A stretch of 25,170 nt of DNA from a bacterium (GTDB taxonomy: Bacteria; Patescibacteriota; Minisyncoccia; Phycocordibacterales; UBA10002): positions 1 through 25,170 of the forward strand of contig JAUSFR010000033.1 in the NCBI GenBank assembly GCA_030649775.1, written 5' to 3'. This document shows, piece by piece, positions 7,259 to 13,206 of the stretch (position 1 is its first letter; each line of letters opens with the position of its first letter). The position numbers and the translations under genes were made by a program. Under the pieces are notes generated by a model that ran no database searches, was not told the DNA's origin, and saw only the letters and a list, made by a program, of their open reading frames with translations.

Positions 7259-7285
7259 CTTTTTGCGTCTGCAAAAAGTTTTTTG
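7259..7285 (+). terminator. Terminator-like hairpin ending the candidate RNA
   Basis: Stem CTTTTTGC/GCAAAAAG around a GTCT loop (about 7259-7278) followed by TTTTTTGT. The stem is AT-rich, so efficiency is uncertain. Its left arm also pairs with two upstream segments. Confidence 0.5.
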
Positions 7286-7383
7286 TCGTTCTTTTCATAC
7301 TCTACTCGCTCTATTCGCGAACGCAACCGTAAAAAAGCAACGGGTCATTCAAACAGTCTGCAGTCAATAGGGGTGCAGACTGA

Positions 7384-7503
7384 AAATTCCAAATCACAAT
7401 CTCCAAACACCAAACAAAACACAAATTCAAAACTCAAAAGCTCTAGAAAAAAATCTTTGTTTGAACATTTAGGGCTTTGGATATTGTTTGGGATTTGGTG
7501 CTT
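7384..7503. repeat. Imperfect inverted repeat of CCAAACACCAAAC-like words
   Basis: The left half is a chain of CAAA, CACAAA and CTCCAAAC words; the right half (about 7460-7503) carries complements such as TTTGTTTGAAC and TTTGGGATTTGG. It lies immediately downstream of pilB (minus strand) and could form a long 3' stem. Confidence 0.55.
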
Positions 7504-7515
7504 GGGTATTGGAGC

Positions 7516-9186
7516 TTATGATTCTAGATTTACCACCCTCTCAAGCTCCTCCAGAGACGTTTCTCCAGTCAAAATCTTCAAAATACCGTCCTGTGCCATA
7601 TTCGGAATACCCTGCGGGCGGGACACCTCCTCAATTTCACGTTCACTTGGGTTCAGGAGCACCACTTTTTCTATGGCAGAGTCCGCTCGGATGGCTTCGT
7701 AGACACCGGTTCGCCCTTTGTAGCCGGTGTTGTTGCACTTGTCGCACCCGACAGGTGTCCACATCAGTGTCTTGTTTTTTGGTTCCGCGCTTGCGGGGAG
7801 TCCCGACAGGATTTTCGCAAACCGGCCTTGCGTGTTCGCATCTACCGATACTTCTTTTTTGCAAACGGCGCACAGTTTTCTGACGAGGCGTTGCGCCATC
7901 GCGAGGCTAATAGCCGAGGTTATCGTCTTTGGATTGACGCCGAGGTCAATAAGGCGGGGGAACGTGCCCGCCGCATTGTTGGTGTGGAGGGTTGAAAACA
8001 CCAAGTGTCCGGTAAGTGAGGCATTGACCGCAATTTGGGCAGTTTCCTCGTCGCGGATTTCACCAACCATAATAACGTCGGGGTCTTGCCGAAGCACGGA
8101 GCGAAGACCCGAAGCGAAGGTATAGTGCTTCGCGACCTCAACCTGTGTTTGGACGATTCCGGAGAGGTGGTATTCAATCGGGTCTTCAATGGTAATAATT
8201 TTTATTCCCGGAGTGTGGATTTTTCGGAGGAATGCGTAGAGAGTGGTTGTCTTTCCGCTTCCCGTGGGTCCCGTCGTGAGGAGCATTCCGTTCGGCTTGC
8301 TAATCTCCTTTTCTACGACGCCAAGGAGTATCGGGTGCATACCAAGACTCTCAAGCGGGACGGAAATTGATTTGGGGTCAAGGAGACGCATGACAATAGA
8401 CTCGCCGTATGCGCCAGGGAGGAGGGAGGTGCGGATTTCAATCGCACTCTCCCCGAGGTCTACGCTGAAACGTCCATCCTGTGCTTCCTCTTTCAGGTTG
8501 AGTTTGAGACCCGAGAGAAGTTTGATACGCGAGTTCACGAGCGCGTAGGTGGCTTTGTCAAAACGCAAGACCTCCTGCAGGATACCGTCAAGGCGCAGAC
8601 GGAGGCCCACATCATTTTCCTCGGGCTCAATGTGGATGTCGGACGCATCAAGCGCGATAGCCGCTCCCAGAATTACTTCCACAAGGCGGGAGACACGGTT
8701 TTGCGCCTTGGACGCAAGCACTTCGTGTATCTGTGGAATGACGTCCGCGAGGTGTTTGATGTTTGTCGCGGCCTCCTTCACCGCGCTTACGCTCATCTCA
8801 ACCGTTCCCGCGTGACTTTTGGTTGCCTGTGAGATTTCTCCGTAATGACCCCACGCCTTCTCCAAGCTCTTGGTGGAGGCCATGGACACGTCAAGCTGAT
8901 ATCCCGCATCCGTGAGTTTTTTGAGTGAGGCCTGCACCTCCTGCGTGTTCGGAGTAAAAATGGCCACGCGTACCTTTTTATTGTTTACGGCAAAAGGGGC
9001 GAGCTTTCCCGCGCGAGCTTCCGCTTCGGGAATCAGGCGAAGCGCGTCATTTTCTATGGAGATGGTTGTAAGATTTACATAGGGAAGACCGTGTTTTTCG
9101 GCGAGAAAGGCAATAAGCTCTTCCTCTTCCTGAAGACGCACCTCGCCAAGCTCCTTTTTCTCTTTGTCGTCGTTGATGAGGACCAT
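7516..9186 (-). CDS. pilB: Type IV pilus/type II secretion assembly ATPase (PilB/GspE family)
   Basis: Hexameric cytoplasmic ATPase that powers extension of type IV pili or pseudopili. From the chosen ATG (556 aa): N-terminal GspE-N-like domain (about 15-120), then the ATPase with Walker A GPTGSGKT (306-313), Asp box ITIEDPIEY (331-339), Walker B DVIMVGEIRD (370-379), His box TLHTNNA (399-405) and the zinc-binding pair CAVC/CDKC (Cys439, 442, 481, 484). The zinc motif and GEIRD favour the assembly type over the retraction type. An ATG three codons upstream (9195) lies inside the TATAAT box, so MVLINDD is preferred. No other pilus gene is in the window. A perfect palindrome overlaps its promoter. 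Confidence 0.94.
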   Translation of the reverse strand: MVLINDDKEKKELGEVRLQEEEELIAFLAEKHGLPYVNLTTISIENDALRLIPEAEARAGKLAPFAVNNKKVRVAIFTPNTQEVQASLKKLTDAGYQLDVSMASTKSLEKAWGHYGEISQATKSHAGTVEMSVSAVKEAATNIKHLADVIPQIHEVLASKAQNRVSRLVEVILGAAIALDASDIHIEPEENDVGLRLRLDGILQEVLRFDKATYALVNSRIKLLSGLKLNLKEEAQDGRFSVDLGESAIEIRTSLLPGAYGESIVMRLLDPKSISVPLESLGMHPILLGVVEKEISKPNGMLLTTGPTGSGKTTTLYAFLRKIHTPGIKIITIEDPIEYHLSGIVQTQVEVAKHYTFASGLRSVLRQDPDVIMVGEIRDEETAQIAVNASLTGHLVFSTLHTNNAAGTFPRLIDLGVNPKTITSAISLAMAQRLVRKLCAVCKKEVSVDANTQGRFAKILSGLPASAEPKNKTLMWTPVGCDKCNNTGYKGRTGVYEAIRADSAIEKVVLLNPSEREIEEVSRPQGIPNMAQDGILKILTGETSLEELERVVNLES

Positions 9187-9187
9187 A

Positions 9188-9212
9188 CCCGTCATTATAT
9201 CATAATGACGGG
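9188..9212. promoter_or_regulatory. Operator-like perfect palindrome over the pilB promoter
   Basis: An 11-bp perfect inverted repeat (9188-9198 and 9202-9212, arm CCCGTCATTAT) with a 3-nt centre. It contains the whole pilB -10 and lies just upstream of the start codon, where a dimeric repressor would block RNA polymerase. The bound factor is unknown. Confidence 0.5.
9194..9202 (-). promoter_or_regulatory. Consensus extended -10 of pilB
   Basis: TGA-TATAAT on the minus strand, a perfect -10 hexamer with TGn extension, 7 nt before the ATG at 9186. Predicted mRNA start is on or next to the start codon. Confidence 0.6.
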
Positions 9213-9268
9213 AAGCCCGAAGACCGAATTTCGAAGCTCGAAGAAGAAAATAGTTTGCTAGCAGACAT

Positions 9269-9298
9269 TTGTCATTTTTCGATATTTGGTATTAGATA
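9269..9298 (+). promoter_or_regulatory. Promoter of tsaE
   Basis: TTGTCA (9269-9274), 18-nt spacer and TAGATA (9293-9298); the GTG start of tsaE follows 9 nt later, so the leader would be only about 3 nt. Confidence 0.45.
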
Positions 9299-9307
9299 TT
9301 CCATATT

Positions 9308-9823
9308 GTGAACACTGAAATCCTAAATTTAGAAGAATTCAAGAAAGTAGCAAAAGATTTCATGCTTGGGTTATTCCCCTTGGCCAATCAAGCTACCGTG
9401 GTGGGTCTGTATGGCGACCTCGGGGCGGGGAAGACCACCTTTGTGCAGGCTATCGCCAAAGCTCTTGGCGTATCCGAAATCGTGAACAGCCCAACCTTTC
9501 TTATCTTCAAAACCTATCAGCTAAAAGCTAACAGCTATAATTTCGAGCGAGAGAGAAGTGAGCAGTCGAAGACTGATCATTTTGATCGAGCGACGCAATT
9601 ATATGAGACGAAGTGCTCATATAAACTGCTAGTTCACATTGACGCCTATCGCCTGAAAAGCTCCGACGAGCTCCGCAAACTCCGCTTTGAGGAGCTTCTC
9701 GCGGACCCCGAAAATCTCATTCTCATTGAGTGGGCGGATAAGGTGGCAGACCTCCTCCCCAAAGACCACACAAAACTCCACTTTACATTCATAGACGACA
9801 GTGCCCGCCAGATACGGTTATAA
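9308..9823 (+). CDS. tsaE: tRNA threonylcarbamoyladenosine biosynthesis ATPase TsaE
   Basis: P-loop ATPase that works with TsaB and TsaD to make t6A37 in ANN-decoding tRNAs. The 171-aa protein has Walker A GDLGAGKT (36-43), the SPTFLI segment (61-66), HIDAYRL (110-116) and EWADKV (141-146), all diagnostic. It starts with GTG. Between SPTFLIFKTY and VHIDAY, where the family normally has a few residues, there are about 37 extra residues (71-107), rich in charged and polar amino acids and encoded by repeat-like DNA. The frame is preserved and all motifs flank the insert, so the gene is probably functional. polA starts 17 nt after its stop, with its own -10 in the gap. Confidence 0.92.
   Translation: MNTEILNLEEFKKVAKDFMLGLFPLANQATVVGLYGDLGAGKTTFVQAIAKALGVSEIVNSPTFLIFKTYQLKANSYNFERERSEQSKTDHFDRATQLYETKCSYKLLVHIDAYRLKSSDELRKLRFEELLADPENLILIEWADKVADLLPKDHTKLHFTFIDDSARQIRL
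9516..9630 (+). repeat. Repeat-derived in-frame insert in tsaE
   Basis: Contains CAGCTAAAAGCTAACAGC, matching the AGCTATAAGC word family at 59-151, and a perfect 9-bp hairpin TTATATGAG/CTCATATAA (9599-9607 with 9616-9624). It codes for the extra residues 71-107 of TsaE. Confidence 0.6.
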
Positions 9824-9825
9824 AG

Positions 9826-9834
9826 TGCTACAAT
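9826..9834 (+). promoter_or_regulatory. Extended -10 promoter of polA
   Basis: TGC-TACAAT with exactly 6 nt (TCTCCT) before the polA ATG. It starts 3 nt after the tsaE stop codon, so polA can be transcribed leaderless independently of tsaE. Confidence 0.55.
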
Positions 9835-9840
9835 TCTCCT

Positions 9841-12474
9841 ATGCCAAAAGCGACCCAAACGGCCGAAAGTGCCTCCTCCAAGCAGAAAAAAGGGACATCC
9901 GAGGAACCTAAACTCCTCGTCCTCATAGACGCGCATGCGGTACTGCATCGCGCCTATCACGCGCTTCCGCAGTTTACGAGTTCCCGAGGAGAGCCGACCG
10001 GGGGGCTCTACGGGCTCTCCACGATGCTACTCAAAATTATCACAACCTTTCACCCCGACTATATCGTCGCCGCCTATGACCTTCCGAAGCCGACATTTCG
10101 GCACGAGGCGTACAAAGCCTACAAGGAGGGACGAGCCAAGGCAGATGAGGCACTTGTGTCCCAGATGATACGTTCGCGAGAGATTTTTGGCGCCTTTAAC
10201 ATTCCCATTTATGACAAGGAAGGATTTGAAGCCGACGACGTGCTCGGCACGATTGTTGAACAAATCACCAATCACCAATCACCAATCACCAAAAATAAAG
10301 AGCCACTGGATTCCCGCCTCCGCGGGAATGACAGACAGGTTGACATTGTCATTGCGACGGGGGATATGGACGCGCTCCAACTCGTGAGCGACAAAAAGGT
10401 GCAGGTTTTTACGCTGAAGAAAGGAATTAACGACACGATTCTGTACGACGAAGAAGCGGTGAAGGCGCGGTTCGGGTTTGGACCCGAGCTCCTGCCCGAT
10501 TTTAAAGGGCTCAAAGGTGACCCGTCCGACAACATCAAAGGTGTCGCAGGTATTGGGGACAAGACCGCGACCGACCTCATCGTACGCTTTGGAACCATTG
10601 AGAACATCTACAAGCAACTAAACGCTAAACGCTCTACGCTAAACGCTACAGTGAGACCTCGAACGCTAGAGCTTTTGGAGAAGGGAAAGGAAGAGGCAGA
10701 GTTTAGCAAACTACTCGGAACCATTCGTCGCGACGTGCCGATAGATTTTTCGCTACCGGAAAAGCTCTGGTGCGAGAGCGTTGACCTGCCGAAAGCGGAA
10801 GCACTCTTTACGCAGCTTGAGTTTAGACAGCTTTTGCCGAGGCTCGCGGAAGCGGTGAAGAGAATAGGGAATAAAGAATACGGAATACAGGATGGAGAGG
10901 ATACTCCCACCACCCCGCCTCGCGGACTCGGCACCCCTCCTCAGGCAGGAGGGGAGGAAGAAAAGAAAAAAGTGACTGCGCGAGAGGTAAAAGAAGGACC
11001 GTCGCAAGCTTCGCTTACGGACGTGCTCGCGACGTCAGGGATTCCTCCGCAGGAGCTCAAGGAAGCAAGTGTGGCGCTCTGGCTCATCAATTCCGCGCTC
11101 ACCAATCCGACGATTGACGATATTTATGGGTTTGCACAGACACGAGAGTGGGGGAAAGCCCGCGAAGCGGTATTTGACGAGCTCAAGGAGCGGAAACTCA
11201 CGCGGGTATTTGAAGATATAGAGCGACCGCTTATTCCTGTCGTTGACCGTATGAACGAGCGGGGGGTACATGTGGATGCTTCGTATCTTCAAAGTCTCTC
11301 CAAGGAGTACCACAAAGAGCTGTCCCTTCGAGAAAAAGATATTGTGAAAATGTCGGGGGTTGAGTTCAACATCAATTCTCCCAAACAGCTCGGCGAGGTC
11401 CTGTTCGTAAAGATGGGATTAAAGGGACTGCGACAGAAGAAAACGGCGGGAGGAGCACTCTCCACCAAAGAGAGTGAGCTTGAGAAGATGCGCGAGCTCC
11501 ATCCGATTATCGGCAAGATTTTGGAGTATCGCGAGTTCCAGAAATTGCTTTCAACGTATATTGATAATATTCCGGCAATGGTTGGGGGGGAGGGGAGACT
11601 GCACGCCAAGTTTCTTTCCGCGGGGAGTACGACGGGGCGTATGGCCTCACAAAATCCGAACCTCCAGAACATTCCCATTCAAACCGAGCTCGGGCGACGT
11701 ATCAGGAATGCCTTTTGCGCGGAGACTGGGAACAAACTGGTATCCGTAGACTATTCGCAGATAGAGCTTCGGATTGCGGCGATACTTTCGGGTGACAAAA
11801 AGTTCGTGCAGATTTTTAAGAATGGGGAAGACGTGCACACGTCGGTTGCGGCTGAAGTATTTAACGTCGCGCAAGGTAAGGTGACGAAGGAGATGCGCCG
11901 TCAGGCCAAGGTTATTAATTTTGGTATCCTTTACGGAATGGGGGTGAACTCCCTGCGCCAAGCCCTCGCTGAAGGCGGGGACATCGTGTCGCGTGAGGAC
12001 GCGCAAACGTTTCTTGATGAATATTTTTCTCGGTTTTACGAGCTCGCGGGTTACTTGGAAGAAACAAAGAAAACCGCACACACCGAAGGCTTTACCGAAA
12101 CACTGTTCGGTCGTCGTCGTTATCACGAGGCCATTCACTCCAACATTCCCTACATTCGCTCGTCAGCCGAGCGTCAGGCCGCCAATGCGCCGATGCAGGG
12201 AACTGGCGCGGATATTATAAAACTGGCGATGGTGAAGGTGGATGAATATCTCAAAGCCGAAAAGCTGGAGAAAGACGCCTCACTCATTCTCCAAGTTCAT
12301 GACGAGCTTGTCTATGAAGTGAAGGAGGAACGTGCCGAGAAAGTCGCGCTGGAAATAAAACACATTATGGAACAGGTCCTTGACCCGAAGATGACGCACG
12401 GCGTGCCGATTGTTGCGGAAGCATCTATCGGGGACAATTGGGGGGAGATGGGGAAGATAGACATTAGACATTAA
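9841..12474 (+). CDS. polA: DNA polymerase I with 5' nuclease, proofreading domain apparently lost
   Basis: Fills gaps and removes RNA primers in replication and repair. Of 877 aa, about 23-300 is the 5'-3' nuclease: LLVLIDAHAVLHRAYHALP, VAAYDLPKPTFRHEAYKAYK, GFEADDVLGTI (128-137), IATGDMDALQLV, LKGDPSDNIKGVAGIGDKTA (224-243). The polymerase occupies about 450-877: motif A VSVDYSQIELR (Asp637), motif B RRQAKVINFGILYG (Lys690, Phe694, Tyr698) and motif C QVHDE (His820, Asp821, Glu822). Between them only a short remnant (LADVL-like, VALWLINSAL, about 390-430) stands where the ~190-residue 3'-5' exonuclease normally is, and no DxE or exo motifs are seen. Three in-frame repeat-derived inserts lie at about 143-166, 259-274 and 340-378, all between conserved blocks. 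Starts 6 nt after an extended -10. Confidence 0.96.
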   Translation: MPKATQTAESASSKQKKGTSEEPKLLVLIDAHAVLHRAYHALPQFTSSRGEPTGGLYGLSTMLLKIITTFHPDYIVAAYDLPKPTFRHEAYKAYKEGRAKADEALVSQMIRSREIFGAFNIPIYDKEGFEADDVLGTIVEQITNHQSPITKNKEPLDSRLRGNDRQVDIVIATGDMDALQLVSDKKVQVFTLKKGINDTILYDEEAVKARFGFGPELLPDFKGLKGDPSDNIKGVAGIGDKTATDLIVRFGTIENIYKQLNAKRSTLNATVRPRTLELLEKGKEEAEFSKLLGTIRRDVPIDFSLPEKLWCESVDLPKAEALFTQLEFRQLLPRLAEAVKRIGNKEYGIQDGEDTPTTPPRGLGTPPQAGGEEEKKKVTAREVKEGPSQASLTDVLATSGIPPQELKEASVALWLINSALTNPTIDDIYGFAQTREWGKAREAVFDELKERKLTRVFEDIERPLIPVVDRMNERGVHVDASYLQSLSKEYHKELSLREKDIVKMSGVEFNINSPKQLGEVLFVKMGLKGLRQKKTAGGALSTKESELEKMRELHPIIGKILEYREFQKLLSTYIDNIPAMVGGEGRLHAKFLSAGSTTGRMASQNPNLQNIPIQTELGRRIRNAFCAETGNKLVSVDYSQIELRIAAILSGDKKFVQIFKNGEDVHTSVAAEVFNVAQGKVTKEMRRQAKVINFGILYGMGVNSLRQALAEGGDIVSREDAQTFLDEYFSRFYELAGYLEETKKTAHTEGFTETLFGRRRYHEAIHSNIPYIRSSAERQAANAPMQGTGADIIKLAMVKVDEYLKAEKLEKDASLILQVHDELVYEVKEERAEKVALEIKHIMEQVLDPKMTHGVPIVAEASIGDNWGEMGKIDIRH
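10263..10337 (+). repeat. In-frame tandem ACCAATC run plus REP-like palindrome in polA
   Basis: About four copies of the 7-mer ACCAATC (10263-10290) followed by a perfect 8-bp hairpin ATTCCCGC/GCGGGAAT (10310-10317 with 10322-10329). The palindrome resembles the widespread bacterial intergenic repeat whose translation reads SRLRGNDR or WIPASAGMT. It encodes residues about 143-166. Confidence 0.7.
10615..10662 (+). repeat. In-frame CTAAACGCTAAACGC word repeat in polA
   Basis: Repeats of CTAAACG and GCTAAACGCTA words, translated as LNAKRSTLNATVR (about residues 260-272), between the nuclease helix ENIYKQL and LELLEKGKEEAEFSK. Confidence 0.6.
10858..10974 (+). repeat. In-frame repeat linker in polA
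   Basis: GAATA-type words (about 10862-10890) followed by a GC-rich element with a perfect 8-bp hairpin CCCCTCCT/AGGAGGGG (10934-10941 with 10947-10954). Codes for a Pro/Gly/Glu-rich linker at residues about 340-378, where the proofreading domain would begin. Confidence 0.6.
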
Positions 12475-12513
12475 ACATTAGACATTGGACAAGTAGACAG
12501 TAGAAGGTAGACA
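12462..12513 (+). repeat. AGACATTA word repeat after polA
   Basis: Direct word repeats (AGACATTAGACATTA, AACATTAGACATTGG, AAGTAGACAGTAG) start within the last polA codons and run past its stop. TTGGAC (12485-12490) and TAGACA (12508-12513) at 17-nt spacing could form a promoter for the next gene. Confidence 0.45.
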
Positions 12514-12592
12514 TGAAAAACAGAAGGGAGATATCTTTGACAGAAAGAAAAGGAGTGGTAGGGTGTACGGTGAATTGAACAAAGGAGAATAA

Positions 12593-12928
12593 ATGAAAAA
12601 TGTAGTTCCCGACGGTCTCGGAGCCTTTTTGCAACAAAGGTTTGGTGGAGAACTGGTGGCTCCCGTACAACCCAACCCCTGCGGACACCGGGCCGATTCC
12701 AACGCACGAATTGTGAAAATACAAGGGTTCATTCTGAATGAGGTCATTGACCAAGCGGTATGCGAGTACTATACGTCGGTGGGGGGAGAGATAACCGCAA
12801 GTAACCCAGCTTTCCTGTCCTTTTGGGTTGAAGGAAAAGGACTCGAACTCCTTGCCGTCCTTTCTAACTATTCAAAAGCGGAGGGCGGTGAAAACTCTCA
12901 GATTTTTATCACCGTTACCGAAAAATAA
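12593..12928 (+). CDS. Hypothetical protein, 111 aa
   Basis: Not recognised. The ATG has one of the few clear Shine-Dalgarno sequences in the window (AAAGGAG, 6 nt upstream) and the gene ends in a strong terminator, so it is probably real. The protein has no membrane segment or signal peptide, begins MKNVVPDGLGAFLQQRFGG and has a compact mixed composition with two Cys (about 30 and 57). The C-terminal half (FLSFWVEGKGLELLAVLSNY, then QIFITVTEK) has alternating hydrophobic residues suggesting beta strands. A possible promoter lies in the repeat upstream (TTGGAC-N17-TAGACA, 12485-12513), giving a leader of about 70 nt, unlike the leaderless neighbours. Confidence 0.7.
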   Translation: MKNVVPDGLGAFLQQRFGGELVAPVQPNPCGHRADSNARIVKIQGFILNEVIDQAVCEYYTSVGGEITASNPAFLSFWVEGKGLELLAVLSNYSKAEGGENSQIFITVTEK

Positions 12929-12948
12929 TCACGGCACCGTTTCAACTT

Positions 12949-12976
12949 CCCAGCCTAAGCACCGGCTGGGTTTTTT
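12949..12976 (+). terminator. Intrinsic terminator of the 111-aa gene
   Basis: Perfect 7-bp GC-rich stem CCCAGCC/GGCTGGG (12949-12955 with 12964-12970) followed by T6. Confidence 0.88.
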
Positions 12977-12977
12977 A

Positions 12978-13006
12978 TTGAAAAGTAACGGAGCAAAGCG
13001 TAGTAT
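12978..13006 (+). promoter_or_regulatory. Promoter of the RNA region upstream of holA
   Basis: TTGAAA (12978-12983), 17-nt spacer, TAGTAT (13001-13006). Predicted start about 13013, well upstream of holA. It sits directly behind the terminator of the preceding gene. Confidence 0.5.
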
Positions 13007-13012
13007 ACTTTT

Positions 13013-13190
13013 CATAACCCCGTGTAATAAGGGTTTGAGAGTACAGCGGAGCACTCGATAGCAGGTAAAAAGTTCAGAATGTGAGCGACATAATAAAAAT
13101 CTATTACACAGGGTGGCGATTTTTATAGTCGCTTCACACCACAGGAGTACTTCCAATCTCTAATCGCTTCGCTCAAGAGATTTAGGTCGC
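13013..13190 (+). ncRNA. Candidate pseudoknotted RNA or holA leader
   Basis: A hairpin of about 18 bp pairs 13081-13101 with 13118-13137 (9 bp perfect ATAAAAATC/GATTTTTAT, then GCGAC/GTCGC, then GTGA/TCAC). Its 16-nt loop contains TATTACAC (13102-13109), exactly complementary to GTGTAATA at 13022-13029, with GGG/CCC continuing beyond one mismatch. That makes a plausible pseudoknot near the RNA's 5' end. A third hairpin AATCTCT/AGAGATT lies at about 13156-13183. holA appears to have its own -10 at 13195, so this may be a separate RNA rather than a leader. No known family is recognised. Confidence 0.4.
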
Positions 13191-13194
13191 TCCT

Positions 13195-13200
13195 TATAAA
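13195..13200 (+). promoter_or_regulatory. -10 box of holA
   Basis: TATAAA with exactly 6 nt (TCAGCC) before the ATG at 13207. No -35 or TGn element is evident. Confidence 0.45.
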
Positions 13201-13206
13201 TCAGCC

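Larger units (their letters stand above)
6977..7285 (+). ncRNA. Candidate structured RNA of unknown family
   Basis: Between the promoter at 6942-6970 and a terminator-like hairpin at 7259-7285 lie strong long-range pairings. 7082-7100 pairs with 7219-7237 over 19 bp (one G-U). Outside it GAGTTC (7071-7076) pairs with GAACTC (7243-7248) across a 5x5 internal loop. 7027-7036 pairs perfectly with 7260-7269. 7004-7011 (TGCAGACG) is complementary to 7266-7273, the same bases used by the terminator hairpin, so alternative folds are possible. Inside the long stem is a GCCCG/CGGGT hairpin (7101-7116). I see no RNase P, tmRNA or SRP signature. The remaining 7286-7383 holds a 9-bp hairpin (7354-7362 with 7374-7382) and no gene. 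Confidence 0.5.

Noticed and set aside
6977..7285. RNase P RNA, tmRNA or SRP RNA identity for the structured region
   Set aside because: I looked for the conserved RNase P P4 block, the tmRNA tRNA-like 3' end and the SRP GGAAG-type tetraloop region and saw none.
9187..9195. Upstream ATG for pilB at 9195
   Set aside because: It overlaps the consensus TATAAT box, so it would not be in the mRNA; the ATG at 9186 fits.
10263..10290. Possible CRISPR-like short repeats
   Set aside because: The 7-nt ACCAATC units are directly tandem with no spacers and lie inside the polA frame; no cas genes are present.
12513..12578. A 21-codon ORF after polA beginning MKNRREISL
   Set aside because: It begins in the AGACATTA repeat, has no start signal of either type used here, and is too short to support.
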